Origin: a virus
IMG/VR virus record: IMGVR_UViG_3300023179_005360
Coordinates: 1-25,618 of that record
Length of the DNA: 25,618 bases
Direction: 5' to 3' (one strand)
The notes under the pieces are model-generated. The model had not been told where the DNA came from and searched no databases. It was given only the letters and a program-made list of their open reading frames with translations. Of this stretch, positions 6,059 through 13,301 are shown piece by piece (positions within the stretch are counted from its first letter, which is position 1; each line of letters begins with the position of its first letter). A program made the position numbers and the translations under genes.

Positions 6059-6087
6059 AAACCCAGCAGCTTAAGCTGGGTTTTTTA
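6059..6087 (+). terminator. Rho-independent terminator after tRNA-Ile
   Basis: Stem CCCAGC (6062-6067) with GCTGGG (6075-6080), extended by A-T pairs, loop AGCTTAA, then six T. It directly follows the CCA of tRNA-Ile and closes the island transcript before the next promoter. Thirteen bases of it (AGCAGCTTAAGCT, 6065-6077) are identical to the end of the tmRNA tag frame. Confidence 0.92.
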
Positions 6088-6103
6088 TTCTAAAAAAATT
6101 ATG

Positions 6104-6132
6104 TTGACAACTTGTTAATAAATTGCTATAAT
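6104..6132 (+). promoter_or_regulatory. Consensus sigma-70 promoter
   Basis: TTGACA (6104-6109), 17-base spacer, TATAAT (6127-6132): a perfect consensus site. Transcription should start near 6139, about 20 bases before the ATG at 6159. It drives the run of small genes from 6159. Confidence 0.92.
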
Positions 6133-6158
6133 ATATATTCTTTGATACAGGAAAGGCT

Positions 6159-6377
6159 ATGAAAACACAGGATAAAAAATTTGTTATTGCTTATCAGGAT
6201 GATAGTGCTGATAATGGTATTGAACTAGAAGTTGTATATGGCAGTGACGAACTAGATGCCATGTTATATTTTCTAGACAATCCTGATGTAGAAGCACTTA
6301 CTTGGTCTAGCCCAGAACAATTACAAGACTGGGTATGGGATGAGTGGGGTGCATTGATTAATTATATTGAGGTATAG
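6159..6377 (+). CDS. Small acidic protein, 72 aa, unknown
   Basis: First gene behind the consensus promoter. ATG 6159 follows GGAAAGG. The protein is strongly acidic and tryptophan-rich at its end (WSSPEQLQDWVWDEWGALINY), with no membrane segment. Position and charge fit an early host-directed protein or DNA mimic, but there is no motif to support a function. The stop is followed at once by the next ATG. Confidence 0.75.
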   Translation: MKTQDKKFVIAYQDDSADNGIELEVVYGSDELDAMLYFLDNPDVEALTWSSPEQLQDWVWDEWGALINYIEV

Positions 6378-6785
6378 ATGGCAAAAGGTAAAACTAGTAG
6401 TAAAAGTGATCAAAATTATTGGTCAAGGTATCAGTCGAATAAGATTTGGGAAACTAATCGTAAAAAGAAATTAAATCGACATCTAAAAAAGCATCCTAGT
6501 GATAAATGTGCAGAAAAAGCACTTGGCAATATTAAATATCGACGTAAAACTCCCAAAGCACCTTTTTGGACTCCTGGTAATATTCGTATTGCACAACTAT
6601 TCAAAGAATTTGCCGGAAAAGTAAACTTAGATATGTTTAATGCTAATCATAAAATTCAGCAAGATGCATTAAATAGTTATAATAAATCAACAGGTCTAAC
6701 AAAAGTCAATCAAACTAGCAAGGTTAGTTTCAGTATTAGTGCTAGAGCGCATGACGGTAAAGGCAGATCTGCATGGATTGGATAA
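6378..6785 (+). CDS. Basic protein, 135 aa, unknown
   Basis: ATG follows directly on the previous stop (TAG-ATG). The protein is strongly basic in its first 60 residues (RKKKLNRHLKKHP, IKYRRKTPKAP), suggesting contact with nucleic acid, and ends in a Ser/Gly-rich tail (SARAHDGKGRSAWIG). Paired with the acidic gene before it, a basic/acidic partner couple is conceivable. It overlaps the next gene by 13 bases. No recognised family. Confidence 0.7.
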   Translation: MAKGKTSSKSDQNYWSRYQSNKIWETNRKKKLNRHLKKHPSDKCAEKALGNIKYRRKTPKAPFWTPGNIRIAQLFKEFAGKVNLDMFNANHKIQQDALNSYNKSTGLTKVNQTSKVSFSISARAHDGKGRSAWIG

Positions 6786-7033
6786 TCATATACTTAGTAT
6801 TTGCTTTAACAACTAGTATATGTGCATGGCTATTTTATTATGTACCAATAATTGCAGAAGCAAAGAAAAAAGCAATAGTAAATACTTTTACAAATAGTCC
6901 AATACTTAGTTCAGTAGTATACATTGTTATTTCCACATTTATAGCTCCAACTATATTTATAGCACTTTTTAGTGAGCGTCATGCAAAACTATTTCGTGAA
7001 GCATTGCGAGAGGAAATCTTAAAACAAGATTAA
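6773..7033 (+). CDS. Small membrane protein, two transmembrane helices
   Basis: An 86-residue protein with two hydrophobic helices (about residues 3-25 and 43-66) joined by a short loop containing EAKKKA, and a charged C-terminus (SERHAKLFREALREEILKQD). Both ends are probably cytoplasmic. It starts inside the previous gene without its own clear ribosome-binding site, so it is probably coupled. Small two-helix membrane proteins in early phage regions are often superinfection or host-membrane factors; a holin is possible by shape but the setting is not a lysis cassette. Confidence 0.65.
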   Translation: MDWIIIYLVFALTTSICAWLFYYVPIIAEAKKKAIVNTFTNSPILSSVVYIVISTFIAPTIFIALFSERHAKLFREALREEILKQD

Positions 7034-7044
7034 AAATTTTTTTA

Positions 7045-7073
7045 TTGATTTATTATGCTTAATCTTGTATAAT
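7045..7073 (+). promoter_or_regulatory. Sigma-70 promoter before the 7103 operon
   Basis: TTGATT (7045-7050), 17-base spacer, TATAAT (7068-7073), followed by an ATTATAT stretch shared with the promoter at 10665. The predicted start near 7080 gives a leader of about 23 bases with AAGGA before the GTG at 7103. Confidence 0.88.
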
Positions 7074-7102
7074 ATTATATCAATTGATAAGGAAAACACA
7101 CA

Positions 7103-7375
7103 GTGAAACTACTTGAATTTACTTACACTAAACAAGATGGTTCGGTTAGTAAACGCGCAGTTATTGAGCTAGTAAGTCCTAATAAGTTTGTAGAAGGTTG
7201 GGATGTTAGCGAGCTTGATGAGCAAAATTTTGCTCAATTTACCCAAACTATGGGCGAACTGCGACGTCGTCAACATGAAGAAACTATGCAACTTCTTGTT
7301 GATTTTGATCTTAAACACAACTATCGTAGATTTAAACCAGAATCTATGACAGATGTTCAAGTAGAATATGTCTAA
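7103..7375 (+). CDS. Unknown protein, 90 aa
   Basis: GTG start at 7103 with AAGGA upstream. It opens with a beta-strand pair (LLEFTYTKQDGSVSKRAVIEL) and continues with a long charged helix (about 40-70, GELRRRQHEETMQLL). The compact layout suggests a small cytoplasmic regulator or DNA-associated protein. It overlaps the next gene by eight bases. No recognised family. Confidence 0.75.
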   Translation: MKLLEFTYTKQDGSVSKRAVIELVSPNKFVEGWDVSELDEQNFAQFTQTMGELRRRQHEETMQLLVDFDLKHNYRRFKPESMTDVQVEYV

Positions 7376-7619
7376 AAAGTTCCGAATATGGGACAGTATA
7401 GAACTTCATGAAACAGTAAAAAACTGTATGCAACTCAGACTTAAATTAGAACAAATATGCATAGAAAACGAAAAACAGTTAACAGAGTTGCCAGACAGTT
7501 TGATACCATCTGAATTATTATACATTATAGCAGCAAGTAATGAAGCTATGTATAACAAACTACTAGAACAAGATTTACTAAAAACACTTAATCCAACAAC
7601 TAATCCAAATATTCATTAA
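7368..7619 (+). CDS. Unknown helical protein, 83 aa
   Basis: ATG 7368 lies inside the end of the previous gene, suggesting coupled translation. The protein is nearly all helical, with leucine/isoleucine heptads (about 17-45 and 50-75) that could form a small coiled-coil bundle. No membrane segment or metal site. It lies second in the operon that ends with the HTH protein at 7628. Function unknown. Confidence 0.7.
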   Translation: MSKKFRIWDSIELHETVKNCMQLRLKLEQICIENEKQLTELPDSLIPSELLYIIAASNEAMYNKLLEQDLLKTLNPTTNPNIH

Positions 7620-7627
7620 GGAAAATT

Positions 7628-8002
7628 ATGGCAACCCAATCGAGCTGGACAGATGAACTCAAAGCTAAAGTTATTGAAATGTATGAACAGGCAGGTCCAA
7701 CACCTGAAAATTCAACTGAAATCTGCAAAGACATCGCAGAGGAAATTGAAATGTCACCTAATGGGGTACGCATGGTACTCGTACAGGCTGGAGTCTATGT
7801 TAAAAAAGACCCCAGTGCCGGTTCAGCTAAGACAACTAAAACTGCGTCAGAAGGTGGTAGTAAGCGCGTCTCAAAAGAAGCTAGTATTGCTGAACTCAAA
7901 GCAGCGATTGAGTCAAAAGGTGGGCCTATTGATGATGACATCTTGGGCAAACTCACAGGTAAAGCAGCTGTCTACTTTACCCAAGTCTTAAAAGCAGCAT
8001 AA
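7628..8002 (+). CDS. Small DNA-binding-type protein (Myb/HTH-like N-terminus)
   Basis: A 124-residue protein with AAGGAAAATT before ATG 7628. Residues 5-52 read as a three-helix HTH of SANT/Myb style: WTDELKAKVIEMYEQAG, then a second helix (TEICKDIAEEI) and a recognition-like helix (SPNGVRMVLVQAGVY). A low-complexity Ser/Lys/Thr linker follows (about 58-82), then a helical C-terminal unit (ASIAELKAAIES to LTGKAAVYFTQVL). This resembles a widespread family of phage regulators that I know only as hypothetical. Its N-terminus resembles the repeats of the protein at 12491, so the two may be related. A terminator follows directly. Confidence 0.7.
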   Translation: MATQSSWTDELKAKVIEMYEQAGPTPENSTEICKDIAEEIEMSPNGVRMVLVQAGVYVKKDPSAGSAKTTKTASEGGSKRVSKEASIAELKAAIESKGGPIDDDILGKLTGKAAVYFTQVLKAA

Positions 8003-8006
8003 TTGT

Positions 8007-8028
8007 GGCGGCCTAGTGCCGCCTTTTA
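8007..8028 (+). terminator. Terminator or attenuator
   Basis: GGCGGC (8007-8012) and GCCGCC (8018-8023) form a very stable stem with loop CTAGT, followed by TTTTATTT. It lies between two closely spaced genes and only about 20 bases before the next GTG, with no promoter seen between, so partial termination (attenuation) is likely. Confidence 0.85.
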
Positions 8029-8043
8029 TTTCTGGAGAAACGA

Positions 8044-8664
8044 GTGGCAAAGCGACGTAAAACTGATCTTGAGCTAGAAAAGATGACTGATGCTAACATT
8101 GCCAAAGTCATTCGATTACTAGAACCACAAGACGGCAAACCTATTACTAAAAAAGATGCTTGTCAAATACTTGGTATGACGTACAATACCACTAGACTTG
8201 CTAGTGTTATCGAGGAGTTTAAGCAAAAGCAACAACGTATTGCAGAACAAAAGGCTAAACTTCGTGGTAAGCCTATTACTGATGGTGAGCGTGCTAGTAT
8301 TATTCAAGAATACTTAGGTGGTGCTACCATTGAATCCATTAGTAAAATGACTTATCGCGGCTCACATCTTATCAAACAAGTTTTAGAAGATAATAGTGTG
8401 CCTATTCGTCAGCCAGGCCATAACTATTTTACACCGCAACTAATACCAGATGGTGCGACTCGTGATAGATTTCAGCCTGGAGAGGTTGTGTATAGTGCCC
8501 GCTACGATAGCATGGCTAAAATTAAGCTTGAAAAGCTTGACCCTAAACATGGGTATATATACTCTTTATGGCTACTCAGCGAACGTTGGTTACAATGGTG
8601 CTGGCAACCGGCTTATGAACTGGCCAGCTTAGAACATTTAAGAAAAATTGGAGTAGCAGTATGA
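8044..8664 (+). CDS. Helix-turn-helix phage protein, 206 aa
   Basis: GTG start with GGAGAAA upstream. Two HTH-like segments are visible: ITKKDACQILGMTYNTTRL (about 34-52) and GERASIIQEYLGGATIESISKMTYRG (about 81-106), the latter resembling a recombinase/transposase-type HTH. A basic helix (KQKQQRIAEQKAKLRGK) lies between. The last 90 residues are rich in aromatics (LWLLSERWLQWCWQPAYE) and probably form a small beta domain. A DNA-binding regulator is likely; the target is unknown. Its stop overlaps the next ATG (ATGA). Confidence 0.7.
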   Translation: MAKRRKTDLELEKMTDANIAKVIRLLEPQDGKPITKKDACQILGMTYNTTRLASVIEEFKQKQQRIAEQKAKLRGKPITDGERASIIQEYLGGATIESISKMTYRGSHLIKQVLEDNSVPIRQPGHNYFTPQLIPDGATRDRFQPGEVVYSARYDSMAKIKLEKLDPKHGYIYSLWLLSERWLQWCWQPAYELASLEHLRKIGVAV

Positions 8665-8834
8665 GCAGTACGTTTAAAGAGGGCGCAATTGGCGTACTTA
8701 TATTTGTAGTAGCATTTGTAATGTTAATAGGGGCCCCAATGGCAGCTAGTCACGCTAGTAAGCAAAGTTGTATTGAGCTAGGCATGCAGAATAAGTATTC
8801 TGCAACTGATATTATGTTAATTTGTGGTAGGTAA
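8661..8834 (+). CDS. 57-aa single-pass membrane protein
   Basis: ATG 8661 overlaps the previous stop by four bases, and its own TAA shares a base with the next ATG (8834), so it is tightly embedded in the operon. Residues 8-29 form one hydrophobic helix (GAIGVLIFVVAFVMLIGAPMAA); the ALA-type end at AASHA could be a signal-peptidase site. The remaining segment carries two cysteines (C37, C55) that could form a disulfide outside the cytoplasm. No family recognised. Confidence 0.65.
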   Translation: MSSTFKEGAIGVLIFVVAFVMLIGAPMAASHASKQSCIELGMQNKYSATDIMLICGR

Positions 8835-9820
8835 TGAACAATTTTGTAAAACATGTACTAGACAATGGTGGGCAAATCTATCCACTATTTCTGGATTTTA
8901 AGTATACCAATGGTACAGGCATTTTTAATCCAAGTGTGTACTATGACGAACCAACAGATAAATTATTAGTAAATATTCGTCATTGTCAGTATACCCTGTA
9001 TCACGCAGAAAAATGTAAATTTGATTCACAGTGGGGTCCCTTGTCATATCTAAATCCAGAAAATGATATGACCCTTACAACTACAAATTATTTATCAGAA
9101 TTAGACAAGACCACACTAGAAACCGTAAAGGTATTGCGAGTAGATACTAGTAAATTAGATGTAAAACCCATTTGGGAATTTGTAGGTCTAGAAGATGTTA
9201 GACTAGTTCGCTGGAATGGTACACTATATGGCACAGGAGTTAGACGAGATACAACTCCACATGGTCAAGGTCGTATGGAATTATCTGGAATAGAACTAAC
9301 TGATACTAGTGCTACTGAATTCAGTAGATTTAGAATTGCAAGTACTGGTGATGATGGTAGTTATTGCGAAAAGAATTGGATGCCTATACAAGAGATGCCA
9401 TTTCACTATATGAAGTGGTGCAACCCAAGTGAAATAATCAAAGTAGATTTAGAACATAATAAAACAAAAACTATATTTTTAGGTCAGTACAAATACTTTT
9501 ATAAAGATTTTCGTGGTGGTTCACAAGTAATTAGGTTAAATAAAGATTATAGTTTTGCTTGTGTACATACAGTTAATCTCTTTAGATCAGAAATTGGTGC
9601 AAAAAATGCCATATACAGACACTGTTTTATTTTCTGGCGCAATGATTGGTCTGTGCACAAGTGGACTAATGAGTTTAGCTTTTTAGGTGGAGATATTGAG
9701 TTTTGTACAGGTATGACTAAGTATAAAGATGATTTCTTTCTAACTTTTGGCTTTCAGGATAATTGTTCATTTGTTCTAAGGGTGCCAGAAACACTTATGG
9801 AGCAAATATGCATGAATTAA
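8834..9820 (+). CDS. Beta-propeller glycosidase/phosphorylase-like protein (GH43/GH130-like)
   Basis: A 328-residue protein with the repeating beta pattern of a five-bladed propeller. The strand FVGLEDVRLVRWNGTLYGTGVRRDT (about 116-140) and the later KWCNPSEIIKV and GGSQVIRL segments resemble GH130/GH43 enzymes, where acidic residues such as E120-D121 lie in the active site. It starts one base into the previous stop. I recall similar proteins encoded next to glycosyltransferases in large viruses, so a glycan-processing role is likely, though a non-catalytic sugar-binding role is possible. It overlaps the next gene by 13 bases. Confidence 0.65.
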   Translation: MNNFVKHVLDNGGQIYPLFLDFKYTNGTGIFNPSVYYDEPTDKLLVNIRHCQYTLYHAEKCKFDSQWGPLSYLNPENDMTLTTTNYLSELDKTTLETVKVLRVDTSKLDVKPIWEFVGLEDVRLVRWNGTLYGTGVRRDTTPHGQGRMELSGIELTDTSATEFSRFRIASTGDDGSYCEKNWMPIQEMPFHYMKWCNPSEIIKVDLEHNKTKTIFLGQYKYFYKDFRGGSQVIRLNKDYSFACVHTVNLFRSEIGAKNAIYRHCFIFWRNDWSVHKWTNEFSFLGGDIEFCTGMTKYKDDFFLTFGFQDNCSFVLRVPETLMEQICMN

Positions 9821-10380
9821 AAGATTTAGTAAAAATCTATGCCAATGATACAGAAAATGCAGTAAATAATAGACTACTTGCAGATCACTATTATACTAGC
9901 GGACAATTTGCTGGAGCTCTAAGTTTCTATCTTAGAGCTAGTGAAAGAACTGATGACATTGATCTACAATACTACAGTTTAATAAAGGCTGGAAGATGTT
10001 TAGAAGTACCGGGAAATAGGCGGCATACTGTTAGAACACTATTTAGCCATGCTATAAATATAGCTCCGCTAAGACCAGAAGCCTACTATTTTATGAGCAG
10101 AAATCACGAATGGAGTCAAGAATGGATTCCTAGCTATACTTATGCTAATTTAGGACTTATGCTTACTAGTGGTAATAAATATTCTGATAATATAGATTTG
10201 ACAGAGTATCCAGGAAAACATGGATTAATATTCCAAAAAGCTATTAGTGCTTGGTGGTGGGGCAAATGCAGCGAGTCTAGAGAATTGCATAAAATATTAG
10301 TGCGGGATTATTTTAAAGTGCTAGATCAAACGTACTTAACTACTATAGGTAATAATTTAAATATTATCTATAAGAACTAA
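9808..10380 (+). CDS. TPR-like helical protein, 190 aa
   Basis: ATG 9808 follows GGAG by about six bases and lies inside the end of the propeller gene; an in-frame TTG-like start farther upstream would overlap much more and has no better binding site. The protein contains helix pairs of TPR character (NRLLADHYYTSGQFAGALSFYLRASE, then YYSLIKAGRCLE, then AINIAPLRPEAYYFMSRNHE). Such helical domains commonly accompany glycosyltransferases and mediate protein contacts. With the propeller protein it probably forms a functional pair. No catalytic motif. Confidence 0.65.
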   Translation: MHELKDLVKIYANDTENAVNNRLLADHYYTSGQFAGALSFYLRASERTDDIDLQYYSLIKAGRCLEVPGNRRHTVRTLFSHAINIAPLRPEAYYFMSRNHEWSQEWIPSYTYANLGLMLTSGNKYSDNIDLTEYPGKHGLIFQKAISAWWWGKCSESRELHKILVRDYFKVLDQTYLTTIGNNLNIIYKN

Positions 10381-10381
10381 T

Positions 10382-10663
10382 ATGGATAGTAATATTTTAT
10401 ATGAACGACTAATAGAAGAAAATCTTGAAAAAGGTTTTCAAGTCAAATTAGTAGTAAATGATTTCAGAGAAGTTACTTATATACAACTACGAAAATATTT
10501 TCTTAGCTATGAAGGTAACTGGATACCCAGTCGTGAAGGAGTTAGTATTCCAGCTAGTATAGAAAATATACATCAATTAATCTATGGTTTATTAGATATT
10601 TGTGCTAAAGCTGAAGGTGAAGAAGTAATTAAGTTTTTTCATGATAAGATAGTAAAAAAATAA
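10382..10663 (+). CDS. PC4/p15-like ssDNA-binding transcription cofactor
   Basis: A 93-residue protein with the PC4 (p15) fold pattern: a curved beta-sheet segment FQVKLVVNDFREVTYIQLRKYFLS (about 19-42), then GNWIPSREGVSIPASIENIHQLIYGLLDI (about 45-74), where the GVSIP strand leads into the long dimerisation helix. PC4-like proteins bind single-stranded DNA and influence transcription or replication, and are found in many phages. It sits directly upstream of the ligA promoter at the edge of the replication module, which fits. Confidence 0.72.
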   Translation: MDSNILYERLIEENLEKGFQVKLVVNDFREVTYIQLRKYFLSYEGNWIPSREGVSIPASIENIHQLIYGLLDICAKAEGEEVIKFFHDKIVKK

Positions 10664-10664
10664 C

Positions 10665-10693
10665 TTGAAAGATATACTATAAACTGCTATAAT
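10665..10693 (+). promoter_or_regulatory. Sigma-70 promoter giving a leaderless ligA mRNA
   Basis: TTGAAA (10665-10670), 17-base spacer, TATAAT (10688-10693). The ligA ATG is at 10701, eight bases after the -10 box, so the expected transcription start coincides with the ATG. No Shine-Dalgarno sequence precedes it. Confidence 0.88.
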
Positions 10694-10700
10694 ATTATAT

Positions 10701-11654
10701 ATGAACAAATTACACACATTATTAGACAAAGCAAGTGAAGCCTACTATACCGGTAAGCCCATTATTAGTGATTACATATTTGATATATTAGCAGAAGGTT
10801 CTGGATATAATAAGGTCGGCGCTACTGTACATGGTAAAAAAGCAAAACACTTGTACCAAATGTATAGTCTTCAAAAATTTTATGAAGATGACGGCAAGCC
10901 TGACCCATTAGCAGGGCTAGATATTACTACTAGTATCAAACTTGATGGTGCAGCTATTAGTTTGGTATATGATAATGGTATACTTATACAAGCACTTACT
11001 CGTGGTGACGGTATTGAAGGTCAAGTTATTACAGATAAAATTTATGAACATGGCGGCTTAGTTCCACTACAGCTAAACAACAATTTAACTATACAAATTA
11101 CTGGAGAAATAGTAGCCCCACTACATATAGAAAATTCTAGAAACTATGCAGCAGGTAGTCTAAATCTTAAAGATGTAGCAGAATTTCGTACTCGTGCAAT
11201 TGAATTTTTTGCATATCAAATTACTCCTAGCCACTACCAATTGTGGACAGATGAAATGAAGTATCTTAAATTCTTAGGTTTTAATACAGTTCTAGAACCA
11301 GATCTAGATAAAATATATCCTAGTGATGGCATTGTAATTAGATTGAATGATAATCTTAAATTTCAGGAAATGGGATATACTAGCAAGCATCCACGCGGTG
11401 CCTATGCTCGTAAAGAACGTGCTAAGCATGTAGAAACCAAACTATTAGGTGTTGAATGGAATGTTGGTAAAACTGGCAAAGTAACTCCAACAGCCATACT
11501 TGAACCAGTATATATTGGTGACGCATTGGTTAGTCGTGCAACACTTAATAATCCTGGATTTATAGAAGCCCTAAACTTACAAATTGGAGATACTGTAGCA
11601 GTTGCTCGTGCTGGAGAAATTATACCTTGCATACTACACAAAGTTGATGCATAA
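10701..11654 (+). CDS. ligA: NAD-dependent DNA ligase, subunit A (adenylation and OB domains)
   Basis: A 317-residue N-terminal ligase half. The start resembles the Ia domain that binds NMN (EAYYTGKPIISDYIFDIL, 13-30). The catalytic lysine is K80 in SIKLDGAAISL, with the downstream nucleotidyltransferase motifs TGEIVAP, SDGIVIRL and the OB-fold segment VGKTGKVTPTAILEPV near the end. It stops after GDTVAVARAGEIIP, exactly where the zinc-finger/HhH/BRCT part would begin; that part is encoded next. T5 has the same two-gene ligase. Together they seal nicks using NAD. Its mRNA is probably leaderless. Confidence 0.93.
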   Translation: MNKLHTLLDKASEAYYTGKPIISDYIFDILAEGSGYNKVGATVHGKKAKHLYQMYSLQKFYEDDGKPDPLAGLDITTSIKLDGAAISLVYDNGILIQALTRGDGIEGQVITDKIYEHGGLVPLQLNNNLTIQITGEIVAPLHIENSRNYAAGSLNLKDVAEFRTRAIEFFAYQITPSHYQLWTDEMKYLKFLGFNTVLEPDLDKIYPSDGIVIRLNDNLKFQEMGYTSKHPRGAYARKERAKHVETKLLGVEWNVGKTGKVTPTAILEPVYIGDALVSRATLNNPGFIEALNLQIGDTVAVARAGEIIPCILHKVDA

Positions 11655-11686
11655 TTTTACAGCTTAGGGGTAAACTAAATTTTAGC

Positions 11687-11715
11687 TTGTAAACAAATAG
11701 TCAATACTGTATAAT
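11687..11715 (+). promoter_or_regulatory. Sigma-70 promoter before ligB
   Basis: TTGTAA (11687-11692), 17-base spacer, TATAAT (11710-11715). The transcription start near 11722 leaves only about 12 bases before ATG 11734 and no convincing Shine-Dalgarno sequence. It lies in the 79-base gap between the two ligase genes. Confidence 0.85.
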
Positions 11716-11733
11716 AATATCTTAAGTTGATAA

Positions 11734-12498
11734 ATGAATATGAAGATTGAAATACCAACACACTGTCCTTGTTGCAGCTACAAACTAGAATTGGTCAATG
11801 ACCAGTTGTTTTGTCGCAACCAGGCTTGTAATGCTCAGTTACTTAAGCGTGTAGAACACTTTTGCAAAACAATGGGCATCAAAGGTATGGGAACAAAAAC
11901 TATTGAAAAACTTGAATTAGCAGATATTACAGAATTGTATTATTTAGACTTAGATCAAATAGCAAATCAATTAGCCAGTAAAAAAATTGCTGAAAAGTTA
12001 ATTGGCGAATTAGATCGCAGCCGCAGTGCCCCACTAAATCAAGTATTAGCCAGTATGAGTATTCCTCTAGTAGGTAATACGGCTAGTCAAAAAATTTGCG
12101 GTGTAGTTAACCATATCAGCGAAATCAACTTAGAAACTTGCAAACAAGCTGGACTAGGAGACAAAGTAACACAAAATCTACTAGCCTGGCTAGAAACTGA
12201 TTTCATTGAAATGAAAGAATTTTTACCATTTTCATTTCGTAGTGAAAAACCTGAAGTACATAATGAAGCAAAATCAGTGTGTATTACTGGTAAACTATCT
12301 TCTTATAAAACAAAAGCCGAAGCCTATAAGCAACTAACAGAATATGGATTTCATGTAGTAGAATCTGTAACAAAAACTACGGACTATTTGGTAGATGAAG
12401 AAGGTAAAAGTAGTACAAAACGTAAAAAAGCCGAAGAACTCGGCATTAAAATCATCACAAACTTAGATAACTTTTTAAGAGAAATAAACAATGACTGA
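11734..12498 (+). CDS. ligB: NAD-dependent DNA ligase, subunit B (Zn finger, HhH, BRCT)
   Basis: A 254-residue C-terminal ligase half. The four-cysteine zinc site is C11, C14, C27 and C32. A helix-hairpin-helix region follows (GIKGMGTKTIEKLELADI near 48-65, and MSIPLVGNTASQKI near 107-120). Residues from about 180 to the end form a BRCT domain (VCITGKLSSYKTKAEAYKQL, TDYLVDEE). It has no adenylation domain and depends on LigA. The alternative start at ATG 11740 would remove two residues only. It overlaps the next gene by eight bases. Confidence 0.92.
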   Translation: MNMKIEIPTHCPCCSYKLELVNDQLFCRNQACNAQLLKRVEHFCKTMGIKGMGTKTIEKLELADITELYYLDLDQIANQLASKKIAEKLIGELDRSRSAPLNQVLASMSIPLVGNTASQKICGVVNHISEINLETCKQAGLGDKVTQNLLAWLETDFIEMKEFLPFSFRSEKPEVHNEAKSVCITGKLSSYKTKAEAYKQLTEYGFHVVESVTKTTDYLVDEEGKSSTKRKKAEELGIKIITNLDNFLREINND

Positions 12499-13243
12499 AA
12501 AAACAAAAAAATGGTCCGAAACTACTGTTAACCAGCTTATGAAACTTGTTGGATCGCAACGTCCTGTTAGTGCTAACACTGTTGAAACAGCAGCTGAATC
12601 GCTTGGTGAAGGATTTACTCCACGTAGCGTAGCTAGCAAATTGCGTCAACTAGAAGTTGAAGTAGCTAGCATGGCCAAAGAAAAAACTAGTGCATTTACC
12701 GAAGATGAAGGTGCAGAACTTGCAGAGTTCGTTATTAGCAATAGTGGCGAACTTACTTATAAGCAAATTGCTGAACAATTTATGGATGGTAAGTTTACTG
12801 CAAAACAAATCCAAGGCAAGTTATTAGCACTAGAATTAACTGGTAGTGTTAAGCCAGCAGAAAAAGTAGAAATTGCTCGTACTTATACCGATAGTGAAGA
12901 AGCCAAATTTATTCAAATGGCTGAACGTGGCGCATTTATTGAAGATATTGCTACTGCACTTAACAAATCAGTTGCAAGCGTTCGTGGTAAAGCTCTTAGC
13001 CTTACTCGCAAGGGTCAAATTGCTAAGATTCCTGCACAAAAGAACAGCTATGCGAAAGAGCAAGTTGATCCTGTTGTAGCTCTTGGTAATAAGATTCATG
13101 CAATGACAGTTGCTGAAATCGCAGCTGCAGTTGATAAAACTGAGCGTGGTCTTAAGACTCTGTTAACTCGTCGTGGAATTAAAGTTGCTGACTATGATGG
13201 TGCAGCAAAGCGCGACAAGGCAGATGGTAAAAAAGCTGCCTAA
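12491..13243 (+). CDS. Multi-HTH DNA-binding protein, T5 D5-like candidate
   Basis: A 250-residue basic protein made of four repeated helix-turn-helix units of SANT/Myb style: about 7-52 (KWSETTVNQLMKLV), 66-115 (AFTEDEGAELAEFV ... YKQIAEQF), 128-175 (TYTDSEEAKFIQMA ... IEDIATALNKSVASVRGK) and 190-235 (MTVAEIAAAVDKTERGLKTLLTRRG). It ends in a lysine-rich tail. In T5 the comparable slot near the ligase and helicase genes holds D5, an abundant DNA-binding protein needed for replication and late transcription. By position, size and type I infer the same role. It starts inside ligB and is closed by a strong terminator. Confidence 0.68.
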   Translation: MTEKTKKWSETTVNQLMKLVGSQRPVSANTVETAAESLGEGFTPRSVASKLRQLEVEVASMAKEKTSAFTEDEGAELAEFVISNSGELTYKQIAEQFMDGKFTAKQIQGKLLALELTGSVKPAEKVEIARTYTDSEEAKFIQMAERGAFIEDIATALNKSVASVRGKALSLTRKGQIAKIPAQKNSYAKEQVDPVVALGNKIHAMTVAEIAAAVDKTERGLKTLLTRRGIKVADYDGAAKRDKADGKKAA

Positions 13244-13262
13244 TTAGCAGATTGTTAATTCA

Positions 13263-13301
13263 GGCTGGGAGTTTTGAAAAGCTCCCAGCCTTTATACTTT
13301 T
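13263..13301 (+). terminator. Rho-independent terminator after the D5-like gene
   Basis: GGCTGGGAG (13263-13271) pairs perfectly with CTCCCAGCC (13282-13290); the inner TTTT/AAAA can extend the stem. TTTATACTTTT follows. It separates the ligase-D5 operon from the helicase operon. Confidence 0.9.

Noticed and set aside
6773-7033. Holin assignment for the two-helix membrane protein
   Set aside because: Shape alone would allow it, but no endolysin or spanin gene is near and the gene lies in an early-type operon.
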